From Ascaphus truei (Eukaryota > Chordata > Amphibia > Anura > Ascaphidae): 64,000 bases of DNA. The stretch is from NCBI GenBank assembly GCA_036426205.1, contig CM071568.1:304739027-304803026 (forward strand). Reading direction: 5' to 3'. Below, one piece after another: positions 10,863 to 20,989 of the stretch (the stretch's first letter is position 1; every line of letters starts with the position of its first letter). Position numbers and translations under genes: made by a program. The notes beneath the pieces were generated by a model, which had not been told where the DNA came from, did no database searches, and saw only the letters and a program-made list of their open reading frames with translations.

Positions 10863-11164
10863 GTATTTCAGACAGTGCCTGTCCAGGGAGATTTACGTCC
10901 CTAGATCACCCCACTAAACATGTCTTGCTCCTAAATCACGCCTCTAACCTAAGTATAAATATCTAAACTGAGATGGAAGGTTTGAAACACTGCCTGTGTA
11001 TTGGTTCTTTTGTTTCCCGGGCACGTACGTTTTACCATATTGGAGCTAGCAGTGCCAGGGTGTGGTTCCAAAGCTTCCCGGGAAGTCTGCAGTGTGCGGT
11101 GCTGTGGGTTTGTATCCAGTCACAAAGGCCTCCAGCCCTTTTTCCAATTGGCAGGGCAACTCTT
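10863..11164. other. Stretch with no recognised gene
   Basis: Unique-looking intron sequence between CR1 and a GT-rich array. No open frame with recognisable content. Confidence 0.35.
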
Positions 11165-11541
11165 TCAATGATTGTGTGGTGTGGGTGTGTGTTGTGATTG
11201 TGTGTGTGGTGTGTTGTGATATTAGTGTGTGATTGTGTCTGTGTTGTGATGTGTGTGGTGTGTCTGTGTTGGTTGTGATTGAGTGTGTGTTGGTTGTGAT
11301 TGTGTGTGTTGTGTGTGGTGTGTGTGTGTTGTGATTGAGTGTGTGTTGTGTCTGTGTTGGATGTGATTGAGTGTGTGTTGTGGCGGTGTGTGTTGTGATT
11401 GTGTGTGTGTTGTGATTGAGTATGTGTGTGTGTGGTCTGTGTTGGTTGTGATTGATTGTGTGTTGTGTTTGTGTGTGTTGTGATTCAGTATGTGTGCTGT
11501 GTCTGTGTTGTGATTGTGTGTGTATGGGTGTTGTGATTGAA
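11165..11541. repeat. GT-rich irregular minisatellite
   Basis: Built from words like gtgtgttgtgattgagtgtg with variable spacing. The same array type occurs at 5,690-5,880. Frames through it give His/Thr-rich peptides on the minus strand that are artefacts of the repeat. Confidence 0.85.
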
Positions 11542-11542
11542 T

Positions 11543-11966
11543 GCAGCGGTGCACAACTGGGGGGCGTACGCTCTCCCAAGCTTGACGCTTGGGGAGACAA
11601 ACAAAATTGACTTTGAAGCACGCTCAGCAGCAGTCAATGCAAACACACAACCACACAAACACACACAGAAATAGTCCCAATCCATGCCCCTCCCCCCCCC
11701 GCTTGCAAAATTATGCAGGACACCCTGTGCTCATGCTTGGAGAGTTGGTGATGTCACCGCTCTCAGCGGCAGCGTGGACGCAGCCTAATTTTGCAAGCGC
11801 GAGCTGTTGAAATAAGTATTTAGACATATTTGTATTTACATTGTATACCGTTTAATAAAGGTTTTTTTTTTTTCCATGTGATTTTGATTACATTAGGCAG
11901 GGGGAGCCCGAGAAATTTCATGGATGAAAGGGGGGGCGCGGCATAAAAAGTTTGCTCATCCCTGCT
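11543..11966. mobile_element. hAT-like non-autonomous element
   Basis: Left end cagcggtgcacaactggggggcg; right end ...ggggggcgcggcataaaaagtttgctcatccctg, whose reverse complement starts cagggatgagcaaac. The ends are imperfect inverted repeats of the same pattern. The body carries no transposase; it includes gcttgcaaaatta (11,701) and its inverse taattttgcaagc near 11,788-11,800. I could not confirm the 8-bp target duplication. Confidence 0.55.
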
Positions 11967-12390
11967 CTATATAGTGTTATAACACCTTAACACAGCTTAA
12001 ATGGGTTAGGATGGTAAAGCACATTGTCTAGAAAGTGACTGAAAGATGTATCCAGTTATGGAGGGTTGGCTAGTAGTACAAATCAAATAATAATGGCGGT
12101 TTCGGGAAGTTTTTGTTGCTCCATCGAATCCTTTGAGTAGTAAGATATATAGCAAGTGATATACACCTTGTTAGATCCATACATAATCATTGATTGAGAA
12201 AAATGTACTAACTAACTCTGGGGTGAGCAATGCAACCCACAGCACTAGATCACCAATAGGCGATAAACCAATATTGGAACAGACAAAAAAAAATATTTTT
12301 TATACTGCATAAAACACATACAGTGCGTAACCACAGCCTCAATATTTTACAGCTGTGGAGTCATGTAATGACCAGTTATTCAGCCATAGA
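11967..12390. other. Unassigned intron sequence left of the tandem duplication
   Basis: AT-rich, no open frame of note. Words such as ctcaatattttacagctgtggag suggest it belongs to the same interspersed element as the tandem units to its right, but I cannot place its boundary. Confidence 0.3.
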
Positions 12391-13505
12391 TCTACAATGC
12401 AAAATATTGTCTCAATGCAGAATTATTTTGGTGGCAAGTAACAGATTAAATGCTGTGATAGATAAATCGGGGTGGGGGTACATAACCCTGTACTGACTTA
12501 TTGCATGGATAGTATGGTATAAGTACAGAGCATATCAATTTTCTACTCAGATACATTGAGATGGTTAATACTTAGACCCTAATCCAAGGCCAATTAGATA
12601 AATGTATCTTTCATATTGCTCTCTGTCCTTAAATAAGTGTCCAACCACACGTAACAGATTATGCTGCTTGCCAGCAAGTCGCTGCGTTATTCTGCAGTTA
12701 AGAGTCCAAACACTGCGGTTGGGACACTTAAATGGCACACAAGTTTGCAGTGAGCTGTATATAAAACTGATCTAATCCGGATATTTAGAGTCAATCAGCG
12801 CCACAGATGTGCAGTTGCACACAGGCACACTTAGTAGGTGTTTAGGCCTAGAGGCACGGTTCTAAGTCTGCATTAAGTTACTGTAGCCTCGGAGTGAGGG
12901 GGAACTACTAGAGCGTCTCTTCTGTCCGGTATGATCAGAAGATGGTATAAAATGCAAAAATATTTTCTCAATGCAGAGTTAGATTAGTGGCCATTAACAG
13001 GTTAAATACTGTGATAGATCAGAGTGGGGGTGCATACACAAGGATAATATGGTATACATACAGGGCATACCCATTTTCTACTAAGGCAAGTATAAATGGT
13101 TAATACTTAGACCATAGTCAAAGGCCAATTAGATAGATGTACAACTTACAGTTGAAAGCACAATTGTATCTTCTGTAGTGCTCCCTGTCCTTAAATAAGC
13201 GTCCAATTCCCCCCACATCACAGATGATGCTGCTTGTCAACCAAACCACTACGACATCCTGCAGTGAGTATCCAAATAGTGCAGTTGGAACACTTAACCG
13301 GTACATTATTTTGCGGTGAGCTATAGGTAACCGATCTGGTCCGGATAGTTTGAGTCAAACAGCGCTAAGATGCGCAGTTGCAGACAGGCACACTCCGTGT
13401 GTGTTTAAGCTTGGAGGCGCGGTTCCAATCCTTCATCAATTTATAGCCTCGTTAAAGTGAAGAGAGCTACTAATGTATCTCTTCTGTCCGGTATGCTACA
13501 AAATC
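12391..13505. repeat. Tandem duplication of a ~558-bp unit, diverged
   Basis: Unit 1 (~12,391-12,948) and unit 2 (~12,949-13,505) share the same ordered words: atgcaaaatattgtctcaatgcaga, ctgtgatagat, ttctact, ggttaatacttagacc, ctgtccttaaataag, atgctgcttg, gagtcaa.cagcgc, gcagttgca.acaggcacac, ctcttctgtccggtatg. Divergence is roughly one base in six by eye. The following sequence (ctggaaggtggctccgccc) resembles Penelope pseudo-LTR ends, so this may be a tandem pseudo-LTR; that part is inference. Confidence 0.65.
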
Positions 13506-13780
13506 AGCCCTTCCGCACCATGACGCCCTTACCACCTGACGTACGTTTCTCGTGTCTACGCTTTCTGGAAGGTGGCTCCGCCCAGTCAGCGGCAGGATAT
13601 TTATAGGTTAGTTGTTGCTATAACAATGGGCTCAGCATTAACCCTTATCATTGCTGGTTGATATTCGATCGCGCTAGTCTGCAAGCCACTGACAGCACCG
13701 CAGTGTTAGTACAGCATCTGCACTGCCACTCCTCATCTTATTGTATGTGACCGATCTTATAATCATTTGTAATATTACCA
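13506..13780. other. GC-richer flank of the tandem units, no gene seen
   Basis: Includes acgtacgtttctcgtgtctacgc and aggtggctccgccc. May be the end of the element that carries the tandem units. No reading frame recognised. Confidence 0.3.
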
Positions 13781-13983
13781 TTAAATGGTTTTAAGAATAC
13801 AACTTATCACACTGCACAGCAAGTGCATTCAAAGGGGATTTCTTTTTTTCTTTTTGTATCACTTATGCCTATTAGCCCTATTGCCCCACAGTGAATACAC
13901 TTCACTTATCAGGCTGAAGCAGGAGTCTTCCTTTCCTAACCCCTCCACCCCCTTTTCTTTCCCTACCCATAGTGCTCTTTGGG

Positions 13984-14100
13984 TAATACCCAGCATACAT
14001 CTCACCATATTTCTTTGCGTTGTCTGAAGCTTCTGAATTATCTTCACATTTAGGGTCTCAGTTTCACATCCATACAGGAGCACAGGCAGAATACACTGGT
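13984..14100 (-). mobile_element. Short LINE fragment (RTE/other, C-terminal RT region)
   Basis: The minus strand encodes LLYGCETETLNVKIIQKLQT followed by RNMVRCMLGIT, the conserved end of many LINE reverse transcriptases (Y-G-x-E-T-W box here with W changed to E-like reading). Too short to assign a clade; a fragment at 31,736-32,010 may be the same family. Confidence 0.6.
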
Positions 14101-14381
14101 CAGGCAGGGGAAGGGTCCCTTAAATTTGTTTTTACGTAATGTGTTTTTATCGTATCTATTGATGGTCAGATGCCCATAACTCTGCATTTCCTACCTTTAT
14201 ACGTGTCTGAGAGCCATATTGCACTTCTAACTCTGCTGCATGTGGCTTGTCCCAGAACACCCAGCTGGCCTGGGGACTTCCTATGAGAGGCAATTAACCA
14301 TGAATATTCACTAAATGTGACCATGTGTCTTGTAACAAGATAACCCCCCCGTTGTGCAGACAAAGGGGAAAAGGTACTCAC

Positions 14382-14495
14382 CAGAGACAGGAAATGGAAC
14401 AGTTTCACTCTTTATTGGGGTCAGATGTTCCTCAATGTTCGGTTCTTCTTTCTCTGACTTAATCTCAAACCTCTCCGGTACAATCACTGGGAAAC
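14382..14495 (-). CDS. Zinc-finger gene 1, short phase 1-1 exon A (114 bp)
   Basis: Acceptor ttcttattgccag (ends 14,496), donor G|gtgagtac (starts 14,381). Exactly 38 codons' worth of sequence, phase 1 at both ends. It encodes FPVIVPERFEIKSEKEEPNI and EEHLTPIKSETVPFPVS, an acidic/charged module. Spliced to the finger exon the junction codon is G|AG (Glu), reading PFPVSENGLNEEQN. Paralogous exons are 14,917-15,030, 30,291-30,404 and 30,800-30,904. Downstream intron sequence (gttaattgcctctcataggaagtcc) matches that after exon 30,800-30,904. Repeated short N-terminal modules are known in frog zinc-finger families (finger-associated repeats); identity with those is not proven here. Confidence 0.8.
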
Positions 14496-14640
14496 CTGGC
14501 AATAAGAAAAGGGAAACCCATCATGTAAAGCTGGGAGTGGGGGCGCTGATATTGGTATAATATAATACCTCTTGTAAAGAAATGTATTACTAGCCCTTCT
14601 GGCAAAAAATTACAGAGTTTAAGATATATTGTCTTCTTAC

Positions 14641-14652
14641 CTGCTGGTGGTT
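14641..14652 (-). CDS. Zinc-finger gene 1, putative 12-nt microexon
   Basis: AACCACCAGCAG flanked by acceptor tcttatag and donor gtaagaag. The identical 12 bases, with a pyrimidine-rich tcttttag acceptor and gtaata donor, occur in gene 2 at 30,119-30,130. Length is a multiple of three and the phase-1 reading gives (x)-P-P-A-, fitting both neighbours (K/x PPA G FPV). A third copy at 15,199-15,210 is decayed. Expression is not shown by sequence alone. Confidence 0.65.
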
Positions 14653-14760
14653 CTATAAGAATACAGGATTAGTTTGGGTGTTTGACTCACATAACTGCAA
14701 AATAATCAGATATTCCCCCCTTGCAAATTTCAAAGACACAAAAATATCTCCTCTACTCAC

Positions 14761-15030
14761 TTAACAAGCGTGGATCCATGCTGTGAGTGGGCAGCGCTGC
14801 TCTGGAGGTGCTGGCAGTGGGCAGCGCTGCTCTGGAGGTGCTGGCAGTGGGCAGCGCTGCTCTGGTGGTGACAAGGTAACACCCCTTTGTGCAGACAAAG
14901 GAGAAAAGGTACTCACCAGAGACAGGAAATGGAACAGTTTCACTCTTTATTGGGGTCAGATGTTCCTCAGTGTCTATCTCTTCTTTCTCTGATTTAATCT
15001 CTAAACTCTCCAGCACAACCACTGGGAAAC
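14761..15030 (-). CDS. Zinc-finger gene 1, short exon B with optional minisatellite extension
   Basis: Core exon 14,917-15,030 (114 bp) has acceptor ttattgccag and donor G|gtgagtac, phase 1-1, encoding FPVVVLESLEIKSEKEEIDT and EEHLTPIKSETVPFPVS. If the inner donor is skipped, the frame stays open through 14,916-14,761 (EYLFSFVCTKGCYLVTT, three copies of a SRAALPTAST decapeptide, then HSMDPRLL) to a second donor TTAA|gtgagt at 14,760. The extended exon is 270 bp, again a multiple of three and phase 1-1. Both forms can join the microexon or exon A in frame. A separate exon starting at the cag near 14,872 would be in the wrong phase, so I favour the alternative-donor reading. Confidence 0.7.
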
Positions 15031-15198
15031 CTGGCAATAAGAAAAGGGAAATCCATCATGTAAAGCTGGGAGTGGGGGCGCTTCTTGTGATTTCACCTCC
15101 TCTGATATTGGTATAATATAATACCTTTTGTACAGAAATGTATTACTAGCCCTTCTGGCAGAAATTGACAACGAGTTGAAGATATATAATCTTTTTAT

Positions 15199-15210
15199 CT
15201 TCTAGTTGTT
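15199..15210 (-). pseudogene. Decayed third copy of the 12-nt microexon
   Basis: AACAACTAGAAG at the place homologous to the microexon, in a matching intron context (gacacccaaactaatcttg upstream). The acceptor AG is TG, the donor GT is AT and the exon now contains TAG, so all three functional features are lost together. Confidence 0.65.
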
Positions 15211-15315
15211 CAATAAAAAAACAAGATTAGTTTGGGTGTCTGACTCACATAAACTTCACATCAGATATTCCCTCCTTGCAGATTTCAAAGAACCCAAAAT
15301 ATCTCCTCAACTCAC

Positions 15316-15790
15316 TTAAGCGTGGATCCATGCTGGTAGTGGGCAGCGCTGCTCTGGGAGGTGCTGGCAGTGGGCAGTGCTGCTCTGGAGGTGCCGATAG
15401 TGGGCAGCGCTGCTCTGGAGGTGCTGGCAGTGGGCAGTGCTGCTCTGGAGGTGCTGGCAGTGGGCAGCGCTGCTCTGGAGGTGCTGGCAGTGGGCAGTGC
15501 TGCTCTGGAGGTGCTGGCAGTGGGCAGTGCTGCTCTGGAGGTGCTGGCAGTGGGCGGGCGGTGCTGTTCTGGAGGTGCTGGCAGTGGGCAGCGCTGCTCT
15601 GGGAGGTGCTGGCAGTGGGCGGTGCTGCTCTGGAGGTGCCGATAGTGGGCAGCGCTTCTCTGGAGGTGCTGGCAGTGGGCAGTACTGATATGGAGGTGCC
15701 AGTAGTGGGCAGTACTGATATGGAGGTGCTGGTAGTGGGCAGTGCTGATCGGAGGTTCCTTGATCTATATTTGTTGGATGACAGCTGTGT
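15316..15790 (-). CDS. Zinc-finger gene 1, exon E with a coding 30-bp minisatellite
   Basis: Acceptor ttctcttttatacag (exon starts 15,790) and donor CTTAA|gtgagttgag (exon ends 15,316). The 475-bp exon is open in one frame only from end to end, starting phase 0 (TQLSSNKYRSRNL) and ending phase 1 after MDPRL. The middle is ~14 copies of a 30-bp unit whose main reading is the decapeptide SRAALPTAST. Units of 31, 34 and 31 bp (15,575-15,605; 15,541-15,574; 15,330-15,360) shift the frame by +1, +4 and +1, total six, so the frame is restored before the donor; in between the peptide is CPLPAPPEQ-type. Low-complexity Ala/Pro/Ser/Thr, probably disordered. No catalytic or DNA-binding motif. Confidence 0.6.
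15330..15754 (-). repeat. 30-bp minisatellite (ggtgctggcagtgggcagtg-type unit)
   Basis: About 14 head-to-tail units of ~30 bp from 15,330 to 15,754; three more at ~14,778-14,870. Variants differ at a few positions (cgctgc/tgctgc, gccgatag, gatatgg). Likely length-polymorphic. Confidence 0.9.
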
Positions 15791-17184
15791 CTGTATAAAA
15801 GAGAAAACAGAATTGGAATGATCTGTTTTATTGGACAAATATACAGCATTTAGTATGAGCTTTCTAACATAAGATTATTAACCCCAAAGGAGTCGGGGAA
15901 GACAGGGGCACCAAAAAGAAACTTATCGTCCCTCCTCAAACAGGAACTTCATGTCAAACACTGCAAAACTTTAATGGCTCAGGATTGTGTCACAACATAA
16001 CCATCTAGAAAAGTGTAACATATACAAGTGAAGGTGATAATATAAGGCGCAAAACAATAAAGAGTGCTCACTGGTCTTAAAGTGAAAAATAAGGTTGTAA
16101 ATAACAACAAAATGAAATAAACTATTATAAATGTGAAATACAAATCAATAAAAGATGTCGGAACGCCCTGCTCAAACCCTCTGGTGGGGCCTGTCTCCAT
16201 GGGTCCAAATACGTCAGAATATGTTCTCACAGTCCAGGGGGAGCATGAAAAAAAGGAGAAACGACAACACCAACTCTAAGTGCAGCTGAATGGTACAGGT
16301 AGGTAAATCTGAGGCTGAAATCTTGGCTCTAATGAATGCCTACTCACAAGATAGAAGTGAAATAAGGGCACATAAGCTGTGGTGCTCAGGAGCTCAGGAT
16401 CGTCTATCACTCACATAGTAGATAGATGGATGTAGCTCAGTAAAGAAGGGATAGCTCCATAGCACAGATCAGTACGTAAATAAAACTTTATATTAAGAAG
16501 TGTAAAAAACGCACTTACAAAGTAACTATATTAAAAAGGCACATCACACTCTCAAGTGTTAGGAGGAGACTGCGCATCACACTGCTCACCACCCTGCCGC
16601 TTCTGAACGCTCTTCCGGTCTCTGCTCCTGGGTCAGGTGTGTAGTACCATCTGTGCAGTATTTTTAGGTTAGTTTCCCTAACTGCTGAGCACCTAGAGGC
16701 TCTGGCTATCCTATCATATATACATCCTCCCAGTCAGAGTCTAGTGATCTACCTGTGTATTTTTCCCAGTCTGAGATGTTTTTACTTGTTTGCACCCCAA
16801 GGCTAAGGACCAGCTGCGGGACCACCAGCTCCTTTCCTCCAGTCTGGAGGTCCCCGCTGGCTCCTTGCGACGTGGCTGACTGCGTGCTGTGACGCGTCAG
16901 CCAGACGATGCTGCAAGCTTCTGGTGATCAGAAGCGCTGACGCATCACGTGGTGTAACATTCAGCCAATGAGGAGGGGAGGCGGCTACAGGGAGGTGGCT
17001 ACCCTCTCCCCGTGTTTTCTGGAGGGATGACGGGGCTCACTGTCTCTCCCCGAGACGGAGGGGGAGGGCTGTGACATCAGCAACATCCGGGGGACCGCAC
17101 AGCCTGGAGAGGGACATTACCCCCCGTCATGACCGCGCCCCCGACCTGTCTTGGCCGCACACCCCCGCGCTGAAAAAAGTCAGC
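15791..17184. mobile_element. Penelope pseudo-LTR-like sequence, unclassified
   Basis: No gene seen. The part 16,220-16,560 shares ordered words with 36,450-36,790 (tccagggggagcatg, aacgacaa, ctaagtgcag, cttggctc, cctactcacaa, agggcacat/agggcatat), so both are copies of one dispersed repeat. It is followed by a GC-rich piece (tcttccggtctctgctcctgg; ttctggtgatcagaagcgctgacgc). Placement in Penelope-like pseudo-LTRs is by resemblance to 50,100-50,640 and is tentative. Confidence 0.4.
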
Positions 17185-17844
17185 TGCAGAGAGCTAATAG
17201 CAAGGGGAATAGTGGGCACCCTTGGCGAGTGCCGTTAGTGACTTTGAATGGGGGTGAAGTATAACCCGACATGCACACTGTGGCTGTTGGGTTGGAGTAT
17301 AGTGCTTTTATGCCATTAATAAAATTTTCGTGAAGACCCACCTCTTTGAGGATCCGGAACATAAAAGGCTGTGCCACTCTGTCGAAAGTCTTCTCTGCGC
17401 CCAGCCCCAAGACCAGCTTGGGCTTTTGGTTTGTATTACTATTGTGTATGATGTTAACGATCCTACGTATGCTGTCTGAGGCTTGACGCTCTGGGGTGAA
17501 GCCCACCTGGTCTGTGTGAACGAGAGGGTTTAATACTCTGTTCAGCCTAGGGGCCAGATTTTTAGCAAAACGTTTTAATGTCCGTGTTTATCAGGGAGAA
17601 GGGTCTGTAGCTTGGGGTCTTTCCCTTCTTTCATAATTACCATAATTGAGGGTTCCAGCAGTTCGCTCGGCAAGCCTCCCCCCTCCAAAATTTCATTAAA
17701 CGATCTGACCAGGTACAGTTTCCGTATTGATTCAATCTTTTTATAGTAAAGGTTGGAGAACCTATCCGATCCTGGGGCCTTATTGCTTTTAAGGGTTTTG
17801 ATGGTTTCAGAGACTTCCTCTGCTGTTATTAGGGAGCCTAGCAT
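17185..17844 (-). pseudogene. L1 ORF2 reverse transcriptase fragment
   Basis: Blocks recognised: TIKTLKSNKAPGSDRFSNLYYKK, EILEGGGLPSELLEPSI, then after a frame change GFTPERQASDSIRRIVNIIH, LVLGLGAEKTFDRVAQPFM and NGTRQGCPLFPLLLALCS. The D-A-E-K-A-F-D box reads GAEKTFD (Asp lost). The catalytic F/Y-A-D-D region is absent through truncation. Confidence 0.85.
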
Positions 17845-18229
17845 CTGAATTGTCTATCTTAGATAAACTAGTTATTTTTATATACTCATCTATTTTTGTT
17901 TCTAGGTCCGTGCTTCTTTGTCAGGTTTCGTCAGATTGTATAGACTACTCTAGTTTGTTATGAATTCCCCGTTGATTTCGGCTGGATTATATGTTAACAC
18001 ATCCTGGCTATTCTTTATGCTGCAGATATTTAGGCTGGCAATATTGTTTGAGTTTAGCTGCAAGGTACCTGTCTGCTTTATTACCCTTCTCGTAGAAGAT
18101 CTCGCCAGTCCAGCGCATTGCTTTCTCCGTATCCTCCATCAATATATTCTTAAGTTCTGCTCTATCTTTGTCTATTTTACCCCTGATAACGTCTGTTGGC
18201 TTTTATTGAAACGCCTCTTCGCTTTCCCT
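17845..18229 (-). other. L1 ORF2 linker, degraded
   Basis: Lies between recognisable endonuclease and RT parts of the same L1 on the minus strand. No clear frame; expected to be decayed ORF2 linker sequence. Confidence 0.5.
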
Positions 18230-20170
18230 GATGCCGTCATTTAGTCTATTTATTCTCCTAATGTTCTCTCTTTTTCTATGGGAGGTAATGCGGATTATTT
18301 TACCTCTTAGAGTGGCTTTATGTGCGGCCCATAGTATGCTCTCTCCTAGCTTCCTTAGTCTCAGGAAAGCCGAGCAAGAGTTCTTTCAGATGCCAACGAG
18401 GGCTGGCCGGTCTCTGGTGTATAGCTCTTTATATCAGTGTCACCGGAGCGTGGTCCGACCATGTGATATTATCCATCTCAGCTTTCACGATACGGCCTGC
18501 CATGTCTCTAGATGTGAATATGTATGTAACGCTTGTGCTTCCACGCACAAGCCTAGACAAGGAGGGGGACCCGGTACCGAGGTGGGGAAGCCGCAGGAGA
18601 CACGAGAAAGTTGCTACGCAGCTGGGGAGCGGTGCACATCGTCAGCCAGGCTCCGAAGCACAGTGGGACAGCTGCTAGTGCGCGCGTGCTCTGTTAGCTG
18701 AGCAGAGGTGTGCGCACTCTCAGGCACCAGCACGCGGGTCCGCTATGCCACAGGTGAGGATGTAAGGAGAGCAGAGTCAAGAGCACAAGGTTACAATGGT
18801 GGGTTGCTTCCTGGAGGACGTCCAGCCTCCTTAAAGGCATAGTGCTAGTAACTGAAGAGAAAAGCAATACTAAATTCAAAGTAAGGGTTCTTTAGTTAAA
18901 TGCTTTGGCCAAAGTATTGTAAGCCTGCTACCACGTCAAGGTAAACCCTAATCAGCAGATCCTACACTACCCGCAACGGTAAACTATACCTCAGTAATAG
19001 AAAGAGTAATCCCAGTCTTCTGGAAAGCCAAAGGAGAGCAAGTAGAGGTCCCAGTGGAAATCCAGGCAGGAGCAGCATGCGATGGCAGGAACAAAAAGCA
19101 TAAAGTACTGGAGTAGTACTTTGCATGACCCAGGGCAGGTAGCAACTGCCTGTTATTTAAATGGCAGCGGCAGCTGTTAGCAATAAGAGTCAGAGTAAGG
19201 CTTACTTCCGGTCAGGAGGAAGAGGGCAGGATTTGCCAGAAAGTAAGATGGCGTTGCTTGCTTCAGTATGCTTGAAGTCAACTCCTGTTGATGAGATAAG
19301 GCAGGAGGTGGGCGGAGGCGCTGCCTCTACAGAAACAGGGAAGGGTTCAGGAAACAGACAGACATTAGATAGTCTTGACTTGCAGCTGGAGAGCGGCACA
19401 CGCCGCCACGCGTGAGTGGTGCGCGACGCGACCGGGGCGGGGCCGGTCTCTGTGGCACTAGTAGAAGAACCGCGGGTGCGTCCGCGCTCTGTAAGGAGAG
19501 CGGGGATCTGAGATGCGGCAGGTAAGGAGGGAACACGCCGCAGGGGGCGTGTTCCCCAATTCCTTACAATGTAGTCAATGCGCGTATATTGTTTGTGGGG
19601 GGCCGAGTAGAACGAGTAATCTCTTGTTGTGGGGTTCATCAACCTCCAAGTGTCGACCAGCCCACACACATTGTTTTTCAGAGCCTTTGAGTTTTTTAGT
19701 TGACGGATATTCCTTATCAGGGTTTCTCATCCTATCTTTACTACAGACTACAGTGATATTTAGGTCTCATCCTAGCATTAGATATCCCTTCCTATGATGG
19801 ATAGTCTCAAAAGCCTCATTAATGAAGGTTTCTTGATCTTCATTATGAGCATACAGGCACCCTATGGTTAATTCTGCTGAGCCTATTTTGCCAGTAATAA
19901 TTAGCATTCTGTCTGCCATGTCTCTTTATCTTTTCAGTTGCAAAGGGGACACTGATTTTAATCAAGATGGCTACACCTGCCTTTTTGATTTTCGCTGGCG
20001 AATGGTACAGTAGATTTCATGGAAGTGTTTGTCCCTTTGCCTAGTTACATCCTCTCTATTCAGGTGTGTTTCCTGAATCATGTATATATCACCTAGTTTA
20101 AAGTCCCTGAACATCAGCCTCCTTTTCATGGGCGAGTTTAGGCTTTTAACTTTTGGGTAATTACTTTTAG
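18230..20170 (-). pseudogene. L1 ORF2 endonuclease, split by a solo LTR
   Basis: Minus strand reads KVKSLNSPMKRRLMFRDFK, YMIQETHLNREDV, TIGCLYAHNED, LVDTWRLMNPTTRDYSFYSA and YTRIDYI, is broken at 19,568 by the LTR, and resumes at 18,519 as IFTSRDMAGRI and NITWSDHAPVTL. Joining the two sides restores the expected DYIFTSRDM. ETH, SDHAP and other APE motifs are visible, with stops elsewhere (one stop replaces a residue near the GCLYAHN and LMLG-x-DLN parts). Confidence 0.8.
18525..19568. mobile_element. Solo LTR, 1,044 bp, inside the L1 endonuclease
   Basis: Starts TGTAACGCTTGTG and ends CCAATTCCTTACA, flanked by ATGTA on both sides (18,520-18,524 and 19,569-19,573), a 5-bp target duplication typical of LTR retrotransposons. 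The TGTAACGC start resembles the gypsy LTRs at 58,781 and 60,593, so it may belong to the same superfamily. GC-rich right half; no internal coding region. Confidence 0.85.
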
Positions 20171-20989
20171 GCTGCTAGCCGTTCCTTTGTTTAAAGTATA
20201 TCATAGGGGGGTTCTCCATGGTTGGCCTCTCCGCCCTATTATCTTTTTGAGAGTTCCCTTCTGTTTTCTGACTTTGGTTAACTGTGTGAGTGTGGGTGGA
20301 TCCCGATTAGGATGGCGTAGGGAAACAATGGGGGGAAACAAAAATGACAATGGGGGTCATTCCCTGGGTGTAGATTTGGGCCCTCATTTAACTTGGGCCT
20401 TTGACTCGCCGGTGTTTTTTTGGGTCATGCAGAGTCTAACAAAAAGGTGTGTTTAGGGTGCACTGTGGTACTTGCATTCTGACAGACGTCCTGTATCCGT
20501 GCATGTTGATTCTACCCCTGCTGTGTAGCGGTTATTATGTGTAGCGGGCTTCTTCGACCTTCAGAGGAGGTGTCCAAACTTTATACCTCGTACGAGAGAA
20601 CAATGGTTAACCTTTAACAGACAATGTAACATAGAAACATAAACCGCATCAACATTAACGAGCTGGGCCTTTCAGGATCAAATCCCTGGGTGATTGAGTG
20701 ATTCCCGGTCTTTCCCCTTATTTCGCGTCTCCCAGGCTATCCCCTCTTTACGAGTGAGACAGCCTGGGTTCCCTAGTCAGGCGATCCCTTTGGGACTGAT
20801 CTAACCACTCTAATTTCTTACAAATAAAGTGTCAAGATTCTGTGTTCATAGTTTTCACAAGCTGGAACTTGGCAGGGGGCTAGCGCCAGGGTCAGAGGAC
20901 CAGCGGCATCTCTATGAATTTAGTGAGGGTCTCTCTCTCTATATATCGCTACTATGCCCCCTCCCCTGAACTCAGGACTCCGCTCAAGA
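20171..20989 (-). other. L1 ORF1/ORF2 junction, degraded
   Basis: Between recognisable ORF1 and ORF2 pieces of the minus-strand L1. No readable frame; expected to hold the ORF1 RNA-binding part and spacer in decayed form. Confidence 0.45.

Noticed and set aside
11046..11685. His/Thr-rich frames on the minus strand
   Set aside because: They are translations of the GT-rich array.
11701..11800. A separate Harbinger element suggested by TTA/TAA and a gcagcc end
   Set aside because: Ends do not form matching inverted repeats; the palindrome is part of the larger hAT-like element.
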